A DNA stretch of 25,617 bases, taken from positions 1-25,617 of the forward strand of contig CAYYLO010000015.1 in the NCBI GenBank assembly GCA_964472675.1, written 5' to 3'. Both the position numbers and the translations under genes were made by a program. The stretch comes from 01-FULL-43-15b sp964472675 (lineage in GTDB: Bacteria; Patescibacteriota; Microgenomatia; UBA8517; UBA10165). The notes beneath the pieces were generated by a model, which had not been told where the DNA came from, did no database searches, and saw only the letters and a program-made list of their open reading frames with translations. Shown here piece by piece: positions 1-5,716 of the stretch (its first letter is position 1; each line of letters opens with the position of its first letter).

Positions 1-1
1 T

Positions 2-817
2 ATGCCTAAGGCAATGCTCCCCTTAGTTGATAAACCAATTGTCCAATATGTTGTTGAAAATGCGGTAAATGCCGGGATTGAACAAATTATTCTCGTTACC
101 GGTTGGCACAAAAGAGCCATTGAAGATCACTTTGATAAACATTTTGAGTTGGAAGCCAAACTTGAAGAAGCGGGCAAAATAGCCCAACTTGAGGAGATCA
201 GACGGATTACCAACTTGGCCGAGTTTGTTTATGTTAGGCAAAAAGAAGCGCGGGGGAATGGGGACGCAATTTTAACGGCGGAAGCTGTGGTGGGAGACGA
301 GCCTTTTATCGTTTTCTGGGGGGATGAATTCATGGATGCCACACCTTCGGTGACAGAGCAGCTTTTGACAGCTTTTAATAAAACAGGAAAAACTGTCCTT
401 GGCGGAATGAGAACAACAGACCCAGGGGATTCTAAGAAGTATGGGTATGCGGGAGGGGAAGAGTTGGGCGGGGGCTTAATGCGCGTTTCCAAGATTGTTG
501 AGAAACCGGGAAGCCAGAAGGAATCACCTTCGGATTTGGCAACTTTAGCAGGTTTCATCTTTACTCCGGAAATATTTCCCGCTCTGCGGCGGGCTGCCCA
601 AAAGGTCAAACCCGGACAGGAATTGGTATACATTGATGGGTTGAACGTGATGATGGAGGAGGGTGGGGAAATTTATGCGCAGGAGATTTTGAACAGTGAA
701 TATCACGATTGCGGATCAAAACTTGGATATTTGAAAACGATTGTGGATTTGGCTTTGAGACATGAAGATTTGAAGGAAGGGTTTAGGGAGTATCTCAGGA
801 GCCTACGGCTAGATTAA
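2..817 (+). CDS. galU: UTP-glucose-1-phosphate uridylyltransferase, 5' truncated
   Basis: Makes UDP-glucose from UTP and glucose-1-phosphate for envelope polysaccharide synthesis in the cytoplasm. The visible protein opens at the family's conserved stretch MPKAMLPLVDKPIVQYVVE, which normally lies 20-25 residues into GalU, just after the nucleotide-binding G-x-G-T-R loop. The gene therefore starts outside the window and the ATG at 2 is internal. Further support comes from FIVFWGDEFMD (the metal-binding G-D region), KIVEKPG (the E-K-P sugar-phosphate motif) and a normal C-terminus. About 271 residues are visible, consistent with a full protein near 290-300. The wall-polymer gene at 12245 is a plausible consumer pathway, but this is inference. 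The family call is secure; GalU rather than a close nucleotidyltransferase rests on the MPKxMLP and VEKP motifs. Confidence 0.92.
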   Translation: MPKAMLPLVDKPIVQYVVENAVNAGIEQIILVTGWHKRAIEDHFDKHFELEAKLEEAGKIAQLEEIRRITNLAEFVYVRQKEARGNGDAILTAEAVVGDEPFIVFWGDEFMDATPSVTEQLLTAFNKTGKTVLGGMRTTDPGDSKKYGYAGGEELGGGLMRVSKIVEKPGSQKESPSDLATLAGFIFTPEIFPALRRAAQKVKPGQELVYIDGLNVMMEEGGEIYAQEILNSEYHDCGSKLGYLKTIVDLALRHEDLKEGFREYLRSLRLD

Positions 818-927
818 TGAGAGGAAATGGGGTGGTGCGCGCGACGCTCAGGCACGAAGTCCTTGCGAGGCTAAGCGTTGCAACATTGTCGTGTTGTAAT
901 TCTTGCAATGGGGCGTAAGATGATTGT

Positions 928-1152
928 ATGACTGAGGAAGAACTGAAAAGGCTAACTGAGATTGTGCGGCCTTTAAAAGAAATGGTGGAGGTAGTGAAGA
1001 CAAAGATAAGTTCTCTTGAACTTCGTGAGCGTGCCGGAACCGCGCAGCTTCAAATGATTAAAGACCAACAATCAGTTGCGAACGAGAAGTTAGATGAGCT
1101 AGCAGTGGATTTGCGAAAAATTAAAGAGCACCTTGGTTTAACCTCTGATTAA
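928..1152 (+). CDS. small coiled-coil hypothetical protein
   Basis: A 74-residue, highly charged, helical protein with heptad-like hydrophobic spacing over most of its length (LKEMVEVVKTKISSLELRE, then LDELAVDLRKIKEHL). It has no signal peptide, membrane segment or cysteine. I do not recognise a family; it resembles the many short coiled-coil proteins of CPR genomes. No SD precedes the ATG, but a -10-like TAAGAT lies at 916-921, six bases upstream, which fits a leaderless transcript. The gene lies 55 bp before rnhB on the same strand, and rnhB has its own -10 box, so they need not form an operon. Function unknown. Confidence 0.6.
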   Translation: MTEEELKRLTEIVRPLKEMVEVVKTKISSLELRERAGTAQLQMIKDQQSVANEKLDELAVDLRKIKEHLGLTSD

Positions 1153-1203
1153 CCAGACCCACATGAAGAAAGTGCCTCGTAAGAAAGTCAGGAGCTGAGG
1201 CTG

Positions 1204-1209
1204 TACAAT
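1204..1209 (+). promoter_or_regulatory. -10 box TACAAT that sets the rnhB start
   Basis: A near-consensus TACAAT ends six bases before the GTG at 1216. Other start codons in this window show the same 4-9 base spacing. It therefore favours GTG 1216 over GTG 1210, which would directly abut the -10 box. Confidence 0.55.
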
Positions 1210-1215
1210 GTGGGT

Positions 1216-1908
1216 GTGAAGTACAAAGCATTGCCGGGTTTTTCTTATGAGAAAAAAGTGTGGAGAAAGGGATTCCGATTCGTGGCGGGGGCGGATGAGG
1301 TGGGAAGGGGAGCACTTGCAGGGCCGCTGGTGGCTGGGGCTGTGGTATTTCCGTCATCTCGAGTTATGTGGGAGATCTCTCGTTGTGAACTCCTCGGGAT
1401 GACAGAAGTAACGATTAATGATTCGAAGAAATTGAGCGCAAGGCAAAGAGAAAAGGCGGCAGAGTGGATTAAAAAGAATGCGGTTGCGTGGGGTATTGGA
1501 GAGGTAAGCGTGACATTTATTAATAAGCATGGGATTGTGAAGGCAACGAGGAAGGCGTTTAGAAAGTCGCTGAAAATGTTAAATGCTAAATTGCAAATGC
1601 TAAATGGTGACAAGGCAGACTACCTTTTAGTGGATGCATTTTATGTGCCTTATGCAAAAGGACTGCGCAGGAAAAACCAGTTAGCGATTATAAAAGGGGA
1701 CGAAAAGTCAATCTCTATCGCTGCCGCCTCCATTATTGCCAAGGTTTATCGCGATCAACTTATGTCCAAGCTTGCAAGGGGTCCCCTTGCAAAGTACCGG
1801 TGGGATGAGAATAAAGGCTATGGCACTTCCAGCCACCGGGAAGCTATCCGTGAGCACGGAATAACTAGGCTGCATCGCAAAATGTTTGTGAGAAAAGCTA
1901 CTGCTTAG
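1216..1908 (+). CDS. rnhB: ribonuclease HII carrying three repeat-derived insertions
   Basis: Cleaves the RNA strand of RNA-DNA hybrids and single ribonucleotides in DNA. The diagnostic AGADEVGRGALAGPLVAGAVV carries the first two acidic ligands (D27, E28 from this start). NDSKKLS, YLLVDAF (third Asp) and AAASIIAKVYRDQLM (fourth Asp) follow in family order, then KGYGTSSH. The protein has 230 residues against about 200 in compact homologues. The excess coincides with DNA repeats: 1353-1403 (17 codons, bounded by GTCATC and GATGAC), an A/T-rich 'ATGTTAAATGC' stretch near 1570-1605, and a perfect palindrome at 1772-1792. All fall between the catalytic motifs, so the enzyme should remain active. 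GTG 1216 is chosen over 1210 because of the -10 at 1204. The stop overlaps the stop of the facing rpsU by 4 bp. Confidence 0.93.
   Translation: MKYKALPGFSYEKKVWRKGFRFVAGADEVGRGALAGPLVAGAVVFPSSRVMWEISRCELLGMTEVTINDSKKLSARQREKAAEWIKKNAVAWGIGEVSVTFINKHGIVKATRKAFRKSLKMLNAKLQMLNGDKADYLLVDAFYVPYAKGLRRKNQLAIIKGDEKSISIAAASIIAKVYRDQLMSKLARGPLAKYRWDENKGYGTSSHREAIREHGITRLHRKMFVRKATA
1353..1403 (+). repeat. in-frame palindromic repeat inside rnhB (GTCATCC family)
   Basis: A 51-bp segment bounded by GTCATC and GATGAC with inner TCGAG/CTCG partners. It contains GAGATCTCTCG, which recurs at 8420-8430 between genes, and GATCTCTCG, which recurs at 24429-24437 in dprA. It adds 17 codons between the AGAVVF strand and NDSKKLS of RNase HII, where homologues are shorter. 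Confidence 0.7.
1772..1792 (+). repeat. palindrome TTGCAAGGGG-T-CCCCTTGCAA inside rnhB
   Basis: Perfect 10-bp arms around one base. The same core occurs in fmt (9978-9996) and mrdA (21018-21036), always in frame within coding sequence. Confidence 0.85.
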
Positions 1909-2105
1909 CCATTACGCCCGTACTTTTTATCCATCTCACGAAGATGGGCGACGCGGTATTTACTTTCTTTCCTTCGCTCAGCTTGAGTTTTGTGGCGCTC
2001 ACGCTCGCGGTATTCCAGGAGTACTCCCGAGGAAAGAATTTTCTTGCGGAAACGCGCAATCAACCGATCCATAGATTCGCCTGGTTTTGCTTTGACAACT
2101 ACCAT
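1905..2105 (-). CDS. rpsU: 30S ribosomal protein bS21
   Basis: A small basic ribosomal protein of 66 residues. MVVVKAKPGESMDRLIARFRKK matches the bS21 N-terminal pattern (V-x-V-x-x-x-E-x-x-x-x-x-x-R-F-K/R), followed by the G-V/I-L-x-E-x-R-x-R segment (GVLLEYRERERH) and an Arg/Lys-rich helical tail. Length is typical of short bS21. The start is the ATG next to the motif; no SD is in range, and a weak TACAAC lies just upstream. It is convergent with rnhB, and the stop codons share 4 bp. The end of the hydrolase gene is 107 bp upstream on the same strand, with no obvious terminator between them. Confidence 0.85.
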   Translation of the reverse strand: MVVVKAKPGESMDRLIARFRKKILSSGVLLEYRERERHKTQAERRKESKYRVAHLREMDKKYGRNG

Positions 2106-2211
2106 ATGTTGTAATCAACCCCCTCTCCATAATTGGTTTTGGCAGACAAGTAAACGTAGTATATCAGAAGTTTCAAAAAGTGTGTATTCAAGAGCTGTTT
2201 GTAGTCGGCTT

Positions 2212-3291
2212 TCACTTCTTGAGATGTTTGTTGTAGAAAGATAACGTGCGGGAGATGGCGGTATTCCAAGCGGGGGTAAGATTGTGGTTGGCGCCTGAAT
2301 ACAAAAATAGGGTAATGTCTTTTTTTCTGCTTTTTAAGTCGCTGGCAAAATCTCTTGACCACCAATAAGGAACTTCCTCGTCTGCTGTGCCCTGGTGAAG
2401 CTGAATTGGTGATTGTATCCAGTCTAAATAATTGTGTATTGAATATAAATTAACGTCGTAATCAGTCTCGAAATTGCTTAAAGACTTTCTTTGCCCCTTG
2501 CCTAAATCTCCTGCTTCGTCTTGATAAACAACGATTGAGTAGGGGAAGGGTTTAGAAACTGGAGCCCAAAGGACTGTTGGAAATGTTTGGCCAACAAACG
2601 AGGGAGAGTGGTTGGCCATCTCAAGCGTGGCAATAGCTAAGTGTCCACCGTTTGAATGGCCCCAGATGAACAAATTTCTAATGTCCAATTTCCAATTTCC
2701 AATTGAAGAGGAATGGGACAGATTGTAGAGAAGCTGGAGAGCGATGATATAAGACTCGAAGCGCGCTTCCATTTCATTATTCGAGCGGGGATCCGAGCCT
2801 CCATATCCAAAAAAGTCAGGAGCCACAGTGATAAAGCCGTTTTGGGATAAGACCGCTGCACTGTTTTTTGTACCTGTTCCGGTTTGGTAGCCTTCCAAAG
2901 GCGCCCAGCCGCGGAACATAAGAATGACGGGAGATCCTTCCCCCGCCGTGGCGGGGTCAGGATGACTGGCCAAATTATTAGGAATGTTAATTTGGCCAGT
3001 CACTTTTTTCCCTTCGACTGTTGTTGAAAAAAGGTAGGATTTAAATTTGTAGGGGGGTTTTACGGAAGAAGATTTAGAATCTAGAGAACTTTCGATTTTT
3101 ATCTCAGTTGGCTGCCAGGACCGGCTGGAAAGATTAGCGTATGTGTACTTATCAAGTGCGCGCACTCTTTCCCTGATTGGGGAGGGAAGTATGGATTTTT
3201 CCGATTTATAATTTTGGCCTAAGGCAAAACCTATGGCTATTAAAAGCAGGCCAAAGAAGAGGAGAGCAGGTATTTTCTTATGCTTTAGCAC
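2212..3291 (-). CDS. secreted or membrane-anchored alpha/beta hydrolase (prolyl-oligopeptidase/DLH-like)
   Basis: A 359-residue protein with an N-terminal hydrophobic helix (residues 7-25) that acts as signal or anchor, then an alpha/beta-hydrolase core. The nucleophile elbow is GHSNGG with Ser213. The acid is probably Asp304 in GTADEEVP and the base His336 in GANHN. The oxyanion region FRGWAP (127-131) and FGYGGSD (161-167) fit the S9/dienelactone group. The substrate is unknown; an extracytoplasmic peptide or ester is inferred. Two repeat-derived stretches lie in the protein: residues about 109-123 (HPDPATAGEG, from DNA 2924-2966) and about 196-206 (IGNWKLDIRN, from 2671-2705). The start is GTG at 3291, with TACAAT (3297-3302) five bases upstream, so probably leaderless. 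Confidence 0.85.
   Translation of the reverse strand: MLKHKKIPALLFFGLLLIAIGFALGQNYKSEKSILPSPIRERVRALDKYTYANLSSRSWQPTEIKIESSLDSKSSSVKPPYKFKSYLFSTTVEGKKVTGQINIPNNLASHPDPATAGEGSPVILMFRGWAPLEGYQTGTGTKNSAAVLSQNGFITVAPDFFGYGGSDPRSNNEMEARFESYIIALQLLYNLSHSSSIGNWKLDIRNLFIWGHSNGGHLAIATLEMANHSPSFVGQTFPTVLWAPVSKPFPYSIVVYQDEAGDLGKGQRKSLSNFETDYDVNLYSIHNYLDWIQSPIQLHQGTADEEVPYWWSRDFASDLKSRKKDITLFLYSGANHNLTPAWNTAISRTLSFYNKHLKK
2671..2705 (-). repeat. AATTTCC heptamer repeat inside the hydrolase gene
   Basis: Tandem AATTTCC units at 2687-2700 with degenerate flanks, coding for the IGNWK stretch on the minus strand. The same 7-mer is repeated four times at 20804-20831 in mrdA. Confidence 0.6.
2924..2966 (-). 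repeat. in-frame palindromic repeat inside the hydrolase gene (GTCATCC family)
   Basis: Read on the coding strand it runs from GTCATCCTGA through the perfect hairpin CCCCGCC-AC-GGCGGGG (2941-2956) to AAGGATCTCCCGTCATT. It encodes SHPDPATAGEGSPV, inserted just before the VILMFRGW strand. GTCATCCTGA and AAGGATCTC recur in dprA at 24406-24435. Confidence 0.75.
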
Positions 3292-3322
3292 AAGCTATTG
3301 TAACGCATGAAAGCAAGTGAAG

Positions 3323-3368
3323 CCTCCTGTCTGGATATGTCGTGTTGTTTGTTCATCCAGACAGGAGG
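3323..3368 (-). other. 14-bp perfect stem-loop after the zinc-ribbon gene
   Basis: CCTCCTGTCTGGAT (3323-3336) pairs perfectly with ATCCAGACAGGAGG (3355-3368) around an 18-nt loop. It lies 29 bp past the stop of the minus-strand gene at 3398 and before the hydrolase promoter. No T-run follows on either strand, so it may protect the mRNA 3' end or bind a protein rather than be an intrinsic terminator. Confidence 0.7.
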
Positions 3369-3397
3369 GTAGAGCGGGCGGACATTCGATGAGACAG

Positions 3398-3631
3398 CTA
3401 GACACGAGCCGTGGGTGGTTTCCGCCAAGCTGGTGATGTCACAGGCATGGCAGCCAGCACCAGGCCGCAGGTCGGACATACCAGCAGGTTGCAGTCCAGA
3501 GCCCCAGAGCGGCAAGTTTCGCGGTGTGCTCGCCTGGCGGCTTCTTTTGCGCCTACGCGCCTCAGGCAGCATGGGCAGTAAGTTGCTTGCGCAACTTCGC
3601 TGGACAGAGCATGCACTAAACCTGTGGACAT
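3398..3631 (-). CDS. small zinc-ribbon hypothetical protein
   Basis: A 77-residue protein with two cysteine knuckles: C19-P-C21-C22 and C52-P-T-C55, with H36 and C40 between them. It probably folds as a zinc ribbon that binds nucleic acid or protein. The ATG at 3631 is fixed by a textbook SD, AAAGGAGG, at 3639-3646 with seven bases of spacing. A longer reading to 3682 would place the SD inside the coding region. A possible promoter TTGCGT-16-TAGTAT (3673-3678, 3651-3656) lies very close upstream. Strong SD, higher GC and a downstream hairpin put it with the SD-led genes of this window, unlike its leaderless neighbours. No family recognised. Confidence 0.6.
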   Translation of the reverse strand: MSTGLVHALSSEVAQATYCPCCLRRVGAKEAARRAHRETCRSGALDCNLLVCPTCGLVLAAMPVTSPAWRKPPTARV

Positions 3632-3773
3632 AGCTTGTCCTCCTTTATACATACTACACCTTTTGCAAGCGAACGCAAACACGTTTTTTGTTGTGCAAGT
3701 CGTCTTGATGACGAGTTTTCAATTTTCTCACGGTAGGGCAAAGAAGTCAAAGCTATGGGGCTTAATGGGGGTA

Positions 3774-3802
3774 TTACGCCCAAGGCTCTTTTCTGGTATA
3801 AT
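3774..3802 (+). promoter_or_regulatory. sigma-70-type promoter of tRNA-Thr(UGU)
   Basis: TTACGC (3774-3779), 17 bp, TATAAT (3797-3802), ending 12 bp before the mature tRNA start. Confidence 0.7.
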
Positions 3803-3814
3803 TTACATCAGCCT

Positions 3815-3899
3815 GCCGGAGTAGCTCAGTGGTAGAGCAGCGCTTTTGTAAAGCGAAGGGGCTTAACGCCATTCGGAGGTTCGAATCCTCTCTCCGGCT
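3815..3899 (+). tRNA. tRNA-Thr (anticodon UGU) with a long variable arm
   Basis: Acceptor GCCGGAG/CTCCGGC, D-arm GCTC-AGTGGTA-GAGC, anticodon loop TTTGTAA (anticodon TGT, reads ACA), T-arm GGAGG-TTCGAAT-CCTCT, discriminator T, no encoded CCA. Between anticodon arm and T-arm lie 18 nt that can form a small hairpin (GGC-TTAAC-GCC). This is class II size, whereas bacterial tRNA-Thr is normally class I with 4-5 nt. The second tRNA-Thr (5036-5106) has a class I loop but shares the acceptor start GCCG and the discriminator T, so threonine identity is likely. The promoter is at 3774-3802. Confidence 0.88.
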
Positions 3900-3912
3900 C
3901 AAAAGCTTTTAC

Positions 3913-3941
3913 TTGACATTCGGGTATAGTTTGGGTAACCT
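3913..3941 (+). promoter_or_regulatory. promoter of the nuclease gene, leaderless geometry
   Basis: Perfect -35 TTGACA (3913-3918), 17 bp, TAACCT (3936-3941), then five bases to the GTG start at 3947. The tRNA ends only 14 bp upstream of the -35. Confidence 0.6.
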
Positions 3942-3946
3942 GGATT

Positions 3947-4726
3947 GTGCGAGCCTCTTTTTACAATGATCCTCAGTACAAAGAAAAACAATCCGGACTG
4001 ACGCGCAAGTTGTGGCGGGCAGGAAAGTATAAATCTCTTTCTAAACCGTTGGAAACCAGACGATGCAAAAATCCTGAATGTTTTAAGTACTTCCAAGTTA
4101 AGCCTTACAGTCCAAACGTTTTTTGTAGCCATCAGTGTTCTGCGGTGGTAAGCAATCATAGAAGACGACATTCTATAGCGACTAAACAGAAAATTGCGTT
4201 GGCTCTCCGGGGCTATCAGAATCTCAATAAAGGCAAATTTAAAAAACGGGTCATTTTGCGGTGCACTAACCCTGTTTGCAACAAAAATTTTGAAGTTGTG
4301 CCTTATTTGGCAAAGACAAGAAAATTTTGTACTGCCCATTGTGCTATTAGCTTCATTGGAAGACAGACAACTTCCCCAAAAGCGGCAAAAAGTAAGCCTG
4401 GCATTAGGCAAGATATCGACTCCAATATTTGTTTTTATAGTACATGGGAAGCCAATGTTGCCAGAGTGTTTAATTTGATTGGTTTGCGGTGGGAGTATGC
4501 ACCTAAGATTTTTGATCTTGGAGAACACACATATAGGCCAGATTTTTATTTACCTGACGATGATTTGTTTATAGAAGTTAAAAACTTTATGGGCAAATAT
4601 TCACTTGAAAGAGACAAACTGTTTCGCCAGAAATATCCAAAAGTAAAATTAGAAATTCTTGCTCGGCCAGAGTATGAAAAAATTAAATTGGATTATGCTC
4701 TATTAATCGAGCGTTGGGAGAGTTAA
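3947..4726 (+). CDS. putative homing-type PD-(D/E)XK endonuclease with two zinc knuckles
   Basis: A 259-residue protein. Residues 5-30 (YNDPQYKEKQSGLTRKLWRAG) resemble the helical DNA-binding repeats common in intron- and phage-borne nucleases. Two four-cysteine modules follow: C40/C45/C60/C64 and C106/C111/C128/C132. The C-terminal catalytic core reads STWEANVARVF (E168), YRPDFYLP (D199) and LFIEVK (E210, K212), the order of a PD-(D/E)XK fold as in Vsr-like and I-Ssp6803I-like enzymes. It lies alone between two tRNA genes, the usual niche of tRNA-targeting mobile genes. No intron boundaries are visible, so it looks free-standing. GTG start fits the promoter at 3913-3941. Function as homing nuclease is inference; a repair or restriction nuclease is the alternative. 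Confidence 0.65.
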   Translation: MRASFYNDPQYKEKQSGLTRKLWRAGKYKSLSKPLETRRCKNPECFKYFQVKPYSPNVFCSHQCSAVVSNHRRRHSIATKQKIALALRGYQNLNKGKFKKRVILRCTNPVCNKNFEVVPYLAKTRKFCTAHCAISFIGRQTTSPKAAKSKPGIRQDIDSNICFYSTWEANVARVFNLIGLRWEYAPKIFDLGEHTYRPDFYLPDDDLFIEVKNFMGKYSLERDKLFRQKYPKVKLEILARPEYEKIKLDYALLIERWES

Positions 4727-4756
4727 ATTACGATAGAAAAACAAGCCCGATTTTGA

Positions 4757-4762
4757 TAGAAT
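4757..4762 (+). promoter_or_regulatory. extended -10 (TGA-TAGAAT) of tRNA-Tyr
   Basis: TAGAAT preceded by TGA ends 10 bp before the mature tRNA-Tyr. No clear -35 is seen. It may also serve tRNA-Thr(GGU) downstream. Confidence 0.45.
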
Positions 4763-4772
4763 AGCCCTTGGC

Positions 4773-4856
4773 GGTGGGATACCTAAGCGGCCAACGGGGA
4801 TAGACTGTAAATCTATTGGCATTATGCCTTCGGGGGTTCGAATCCCTCTCCCACCA
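4773..4856 (+). tRNA. tRNA-Tyr (anticodon GUA)
   Basis: Acceptor GGTGGGA/TCCCACC, anticodon loop CTGTAAA (GTA), the long class II variable arm expected for bacterial tRNA-Tyr (GGCATTATGCC), T-loop TTCGAAT, discriminator A, no encoded CCA. Its last 18 bases plus one flanking base are repeated at 4918-4936. Confidence 0.96.
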
Positions 4857-4936
4857 CTCACTAACGTTCGTGGTGCGCGAGGTCTTCGGCCGCAAGTAAG
4901 GTAGAACTTATGGCGAGCGAATCCCTCTCCCACCAC
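4839..4936 (+). repeat. 19-bp direct repeat of the tRNA-Tyr 3' end
   Basis: CGAATCCCTCTCCCACCAC occurs at 4839-4857 (end of tRNA-Tyr) and again at 4918-4936, 79 bp apart. The second copy runs into CACCACCA, giving an apparent CCA end that the intact gene lacks. This looks like an attachment-site scar or the 3' stub of a second, deleted tRNA-Tyr. Confidence 0.75.
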
Positions 4937-4940
4937 CAAT

Positions 4941-5031
4941 GCCCAAGTGGCTCATGACAGTTCTTGCGAAGCAAGAAAGTACATATCAGATTTTTCCTAA
5001 AAATCTGTTAATGGTAGAGCGTTTGAAAAAC
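4941..5031 (+). other. tRNA-like scrap interrupted by two hairpins
   Basis: GCCCAAGTGGCTCA (4941-4954) looks like an acceptor plus D-arm 5' half. ATGGTAGAGCG (5011-5021) looks like the matching D-arm 3' half (GCTC/GAGC). Between them lie two perfect hairpins: TTCTTGC-GAA-GCAAGAA (4961-4977) and CAGATTTTT-CCT-AAAAATCTG (4987-5007). No T-arm or acceptor 3' strand follows before the next tRNA, so it cannot be a working tRNA as it stands. A decayed tRNA invaded by repeats is the simplest reading. Confidence 0.35.
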
Positions 5032-5035
5032 CTAC

Positions 5036-5106
5036 GCCGATGTAGTTCAACGGTAGAACACGCCCTTGGTAAGGGCGAAAAATGAGTTCAACTCTCATCA
5101 TCGGCT
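5036..5106 (+). tRNA. tRNA-Thr (anticodon GGU)
   Basis: Acceptor GCCGATG/CATCGGC, D-arm GTTC-AACGGTA-GAAC, anticodon arm CGCCC-TTGGTAA-GGGCG (anticodon GGT, reads ACC), short class I variable loop, T-arm ATGAG-TTCAACT-CTCAT with an unusual TTCAACT loop, discriminator T. At 71 nt it is compact. No separate promoter is seen; probably read with tRNA-Tyr. Confidence 0.93.
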
Positions 5107-5110
5107 CAGA

Positions 5111-5662
5111 TTAAAAAAGTGAAGCTCCGAGGATAACAAGAGTAATTCCTAAAGCGTTTAGCGCAAAAGAGATCGCCAGAAATTGCCAAGCCTTCATTTT
5201 TGACAGCCCCATTAAGGAAACACCAATCTCATCAGGTAGAGGTGAGGCAATAATGAGTGCCCCGACAAAAGGCAATGTCCAGCTAAAGTATCTAGTGTGC
5301 AAAACATGATTTATCCCCTTGCCACCCAAAGTATTATATAGCGGTTGGACTTCCCGAACTAGGTTATTTTTAACAAACTTGAAGATAAAAAAGTCACTAA
5401 CTACTGCTCCCAAACCAGCAGCCAGTGCCACTTCCCAAACCGTTAAACTCTCCGCCATTTGAAAAAGCAGAACCCCTCCGAAAGAAACAGTAAAAGTAGA
5501 GACAAAAAGCAAGCCGGCAAAAAAGGCGCCGACATACGCCCAACTTCCCAACACGGCGACAATTTCTTGGAAGAAACCAGCTCTTGTTAATACCGCTGCA
5601 GACAGGAGTGAGAACACAAAGAAGGTCAGGTTAGGATATTTCCACCCTTTTAGGGCATGCAT
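5111..5662 (-). CDS. VTT/DedA-like polytopic membrane protein
   Basis: A protein of 183 residues with about five hydrophobic segments. The C-terminal part VGALIIASPLPDEIGVSLMGLSKMKAWQFL resembles the DedA/VTT signature, where a loop with P and D/E re-enters the membrane and a 'G-x-x-x-M-x-x-W-x-F-L' segment follows. VTT proteins move lipids or support membrane homeostasis; that role here is inference. The start is ATG 5662 rather than 5677, because TAGAGT (5668-5673) lies five bases upstream as at other leaderless genes here, and it removes five hydrophilic residues before the first helix. The 3' end lies 4 bp from tRNA-Thr(GGU), tail to tail. It is divergent from the Nramp-like gene. Confidence 0.6.
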   Translation of the reverse strand: MHALKGWKYPNLTFFVFSLLSAAVLTRAGFFQEIVAVLGSWAYVGAFFAGLLFVSTFTVSFGGVLLFQMAESLTVWEVALAAGLGAVVSDFFIFKFVKNNLVREVQPLYNTLGGKGINHVLHTRYFSWTLPFVGALIIASPLPDEIGVSLMGLSKMKAWQFLAISFALNALGITLVILGASLF

Positions 5663-5716
5663 GTTTAACTCTACCATATTTCAAGTCGTGTGCTTCCGGG
5701 GTTAGAATGTACTTAC

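Noticed and set aside
2099..2365. 88-residue minus-strand frame near the hydrolase 3' end
   Set aside because: It overlaps the catalytic His region of the hydrolase and the start of rpsU in another frame, with no start signal.
3632..3682. Longer start for the zinc-ribbon gene (MFAFACKRCSMYKGG...)
   Set aside because: Its codons include the SD itself, and the extra cysteines are not in a convincing motif.
3815..4772. A tRNA intron hosting the nuclease gene
   Set aside because: tRNA-Thr(UGU) is complete before the nuclease gene, and no tRNA half follows that would need splicing.
4703..4939. 78-residue minus-strand frame over tRNA-Tyr (contains GGRGIRTPEG and DLQSIPVGRLG)
   Set aside because: It is the antisense reading of the tRNA-Tyr gene, a well-known source of false proteins.
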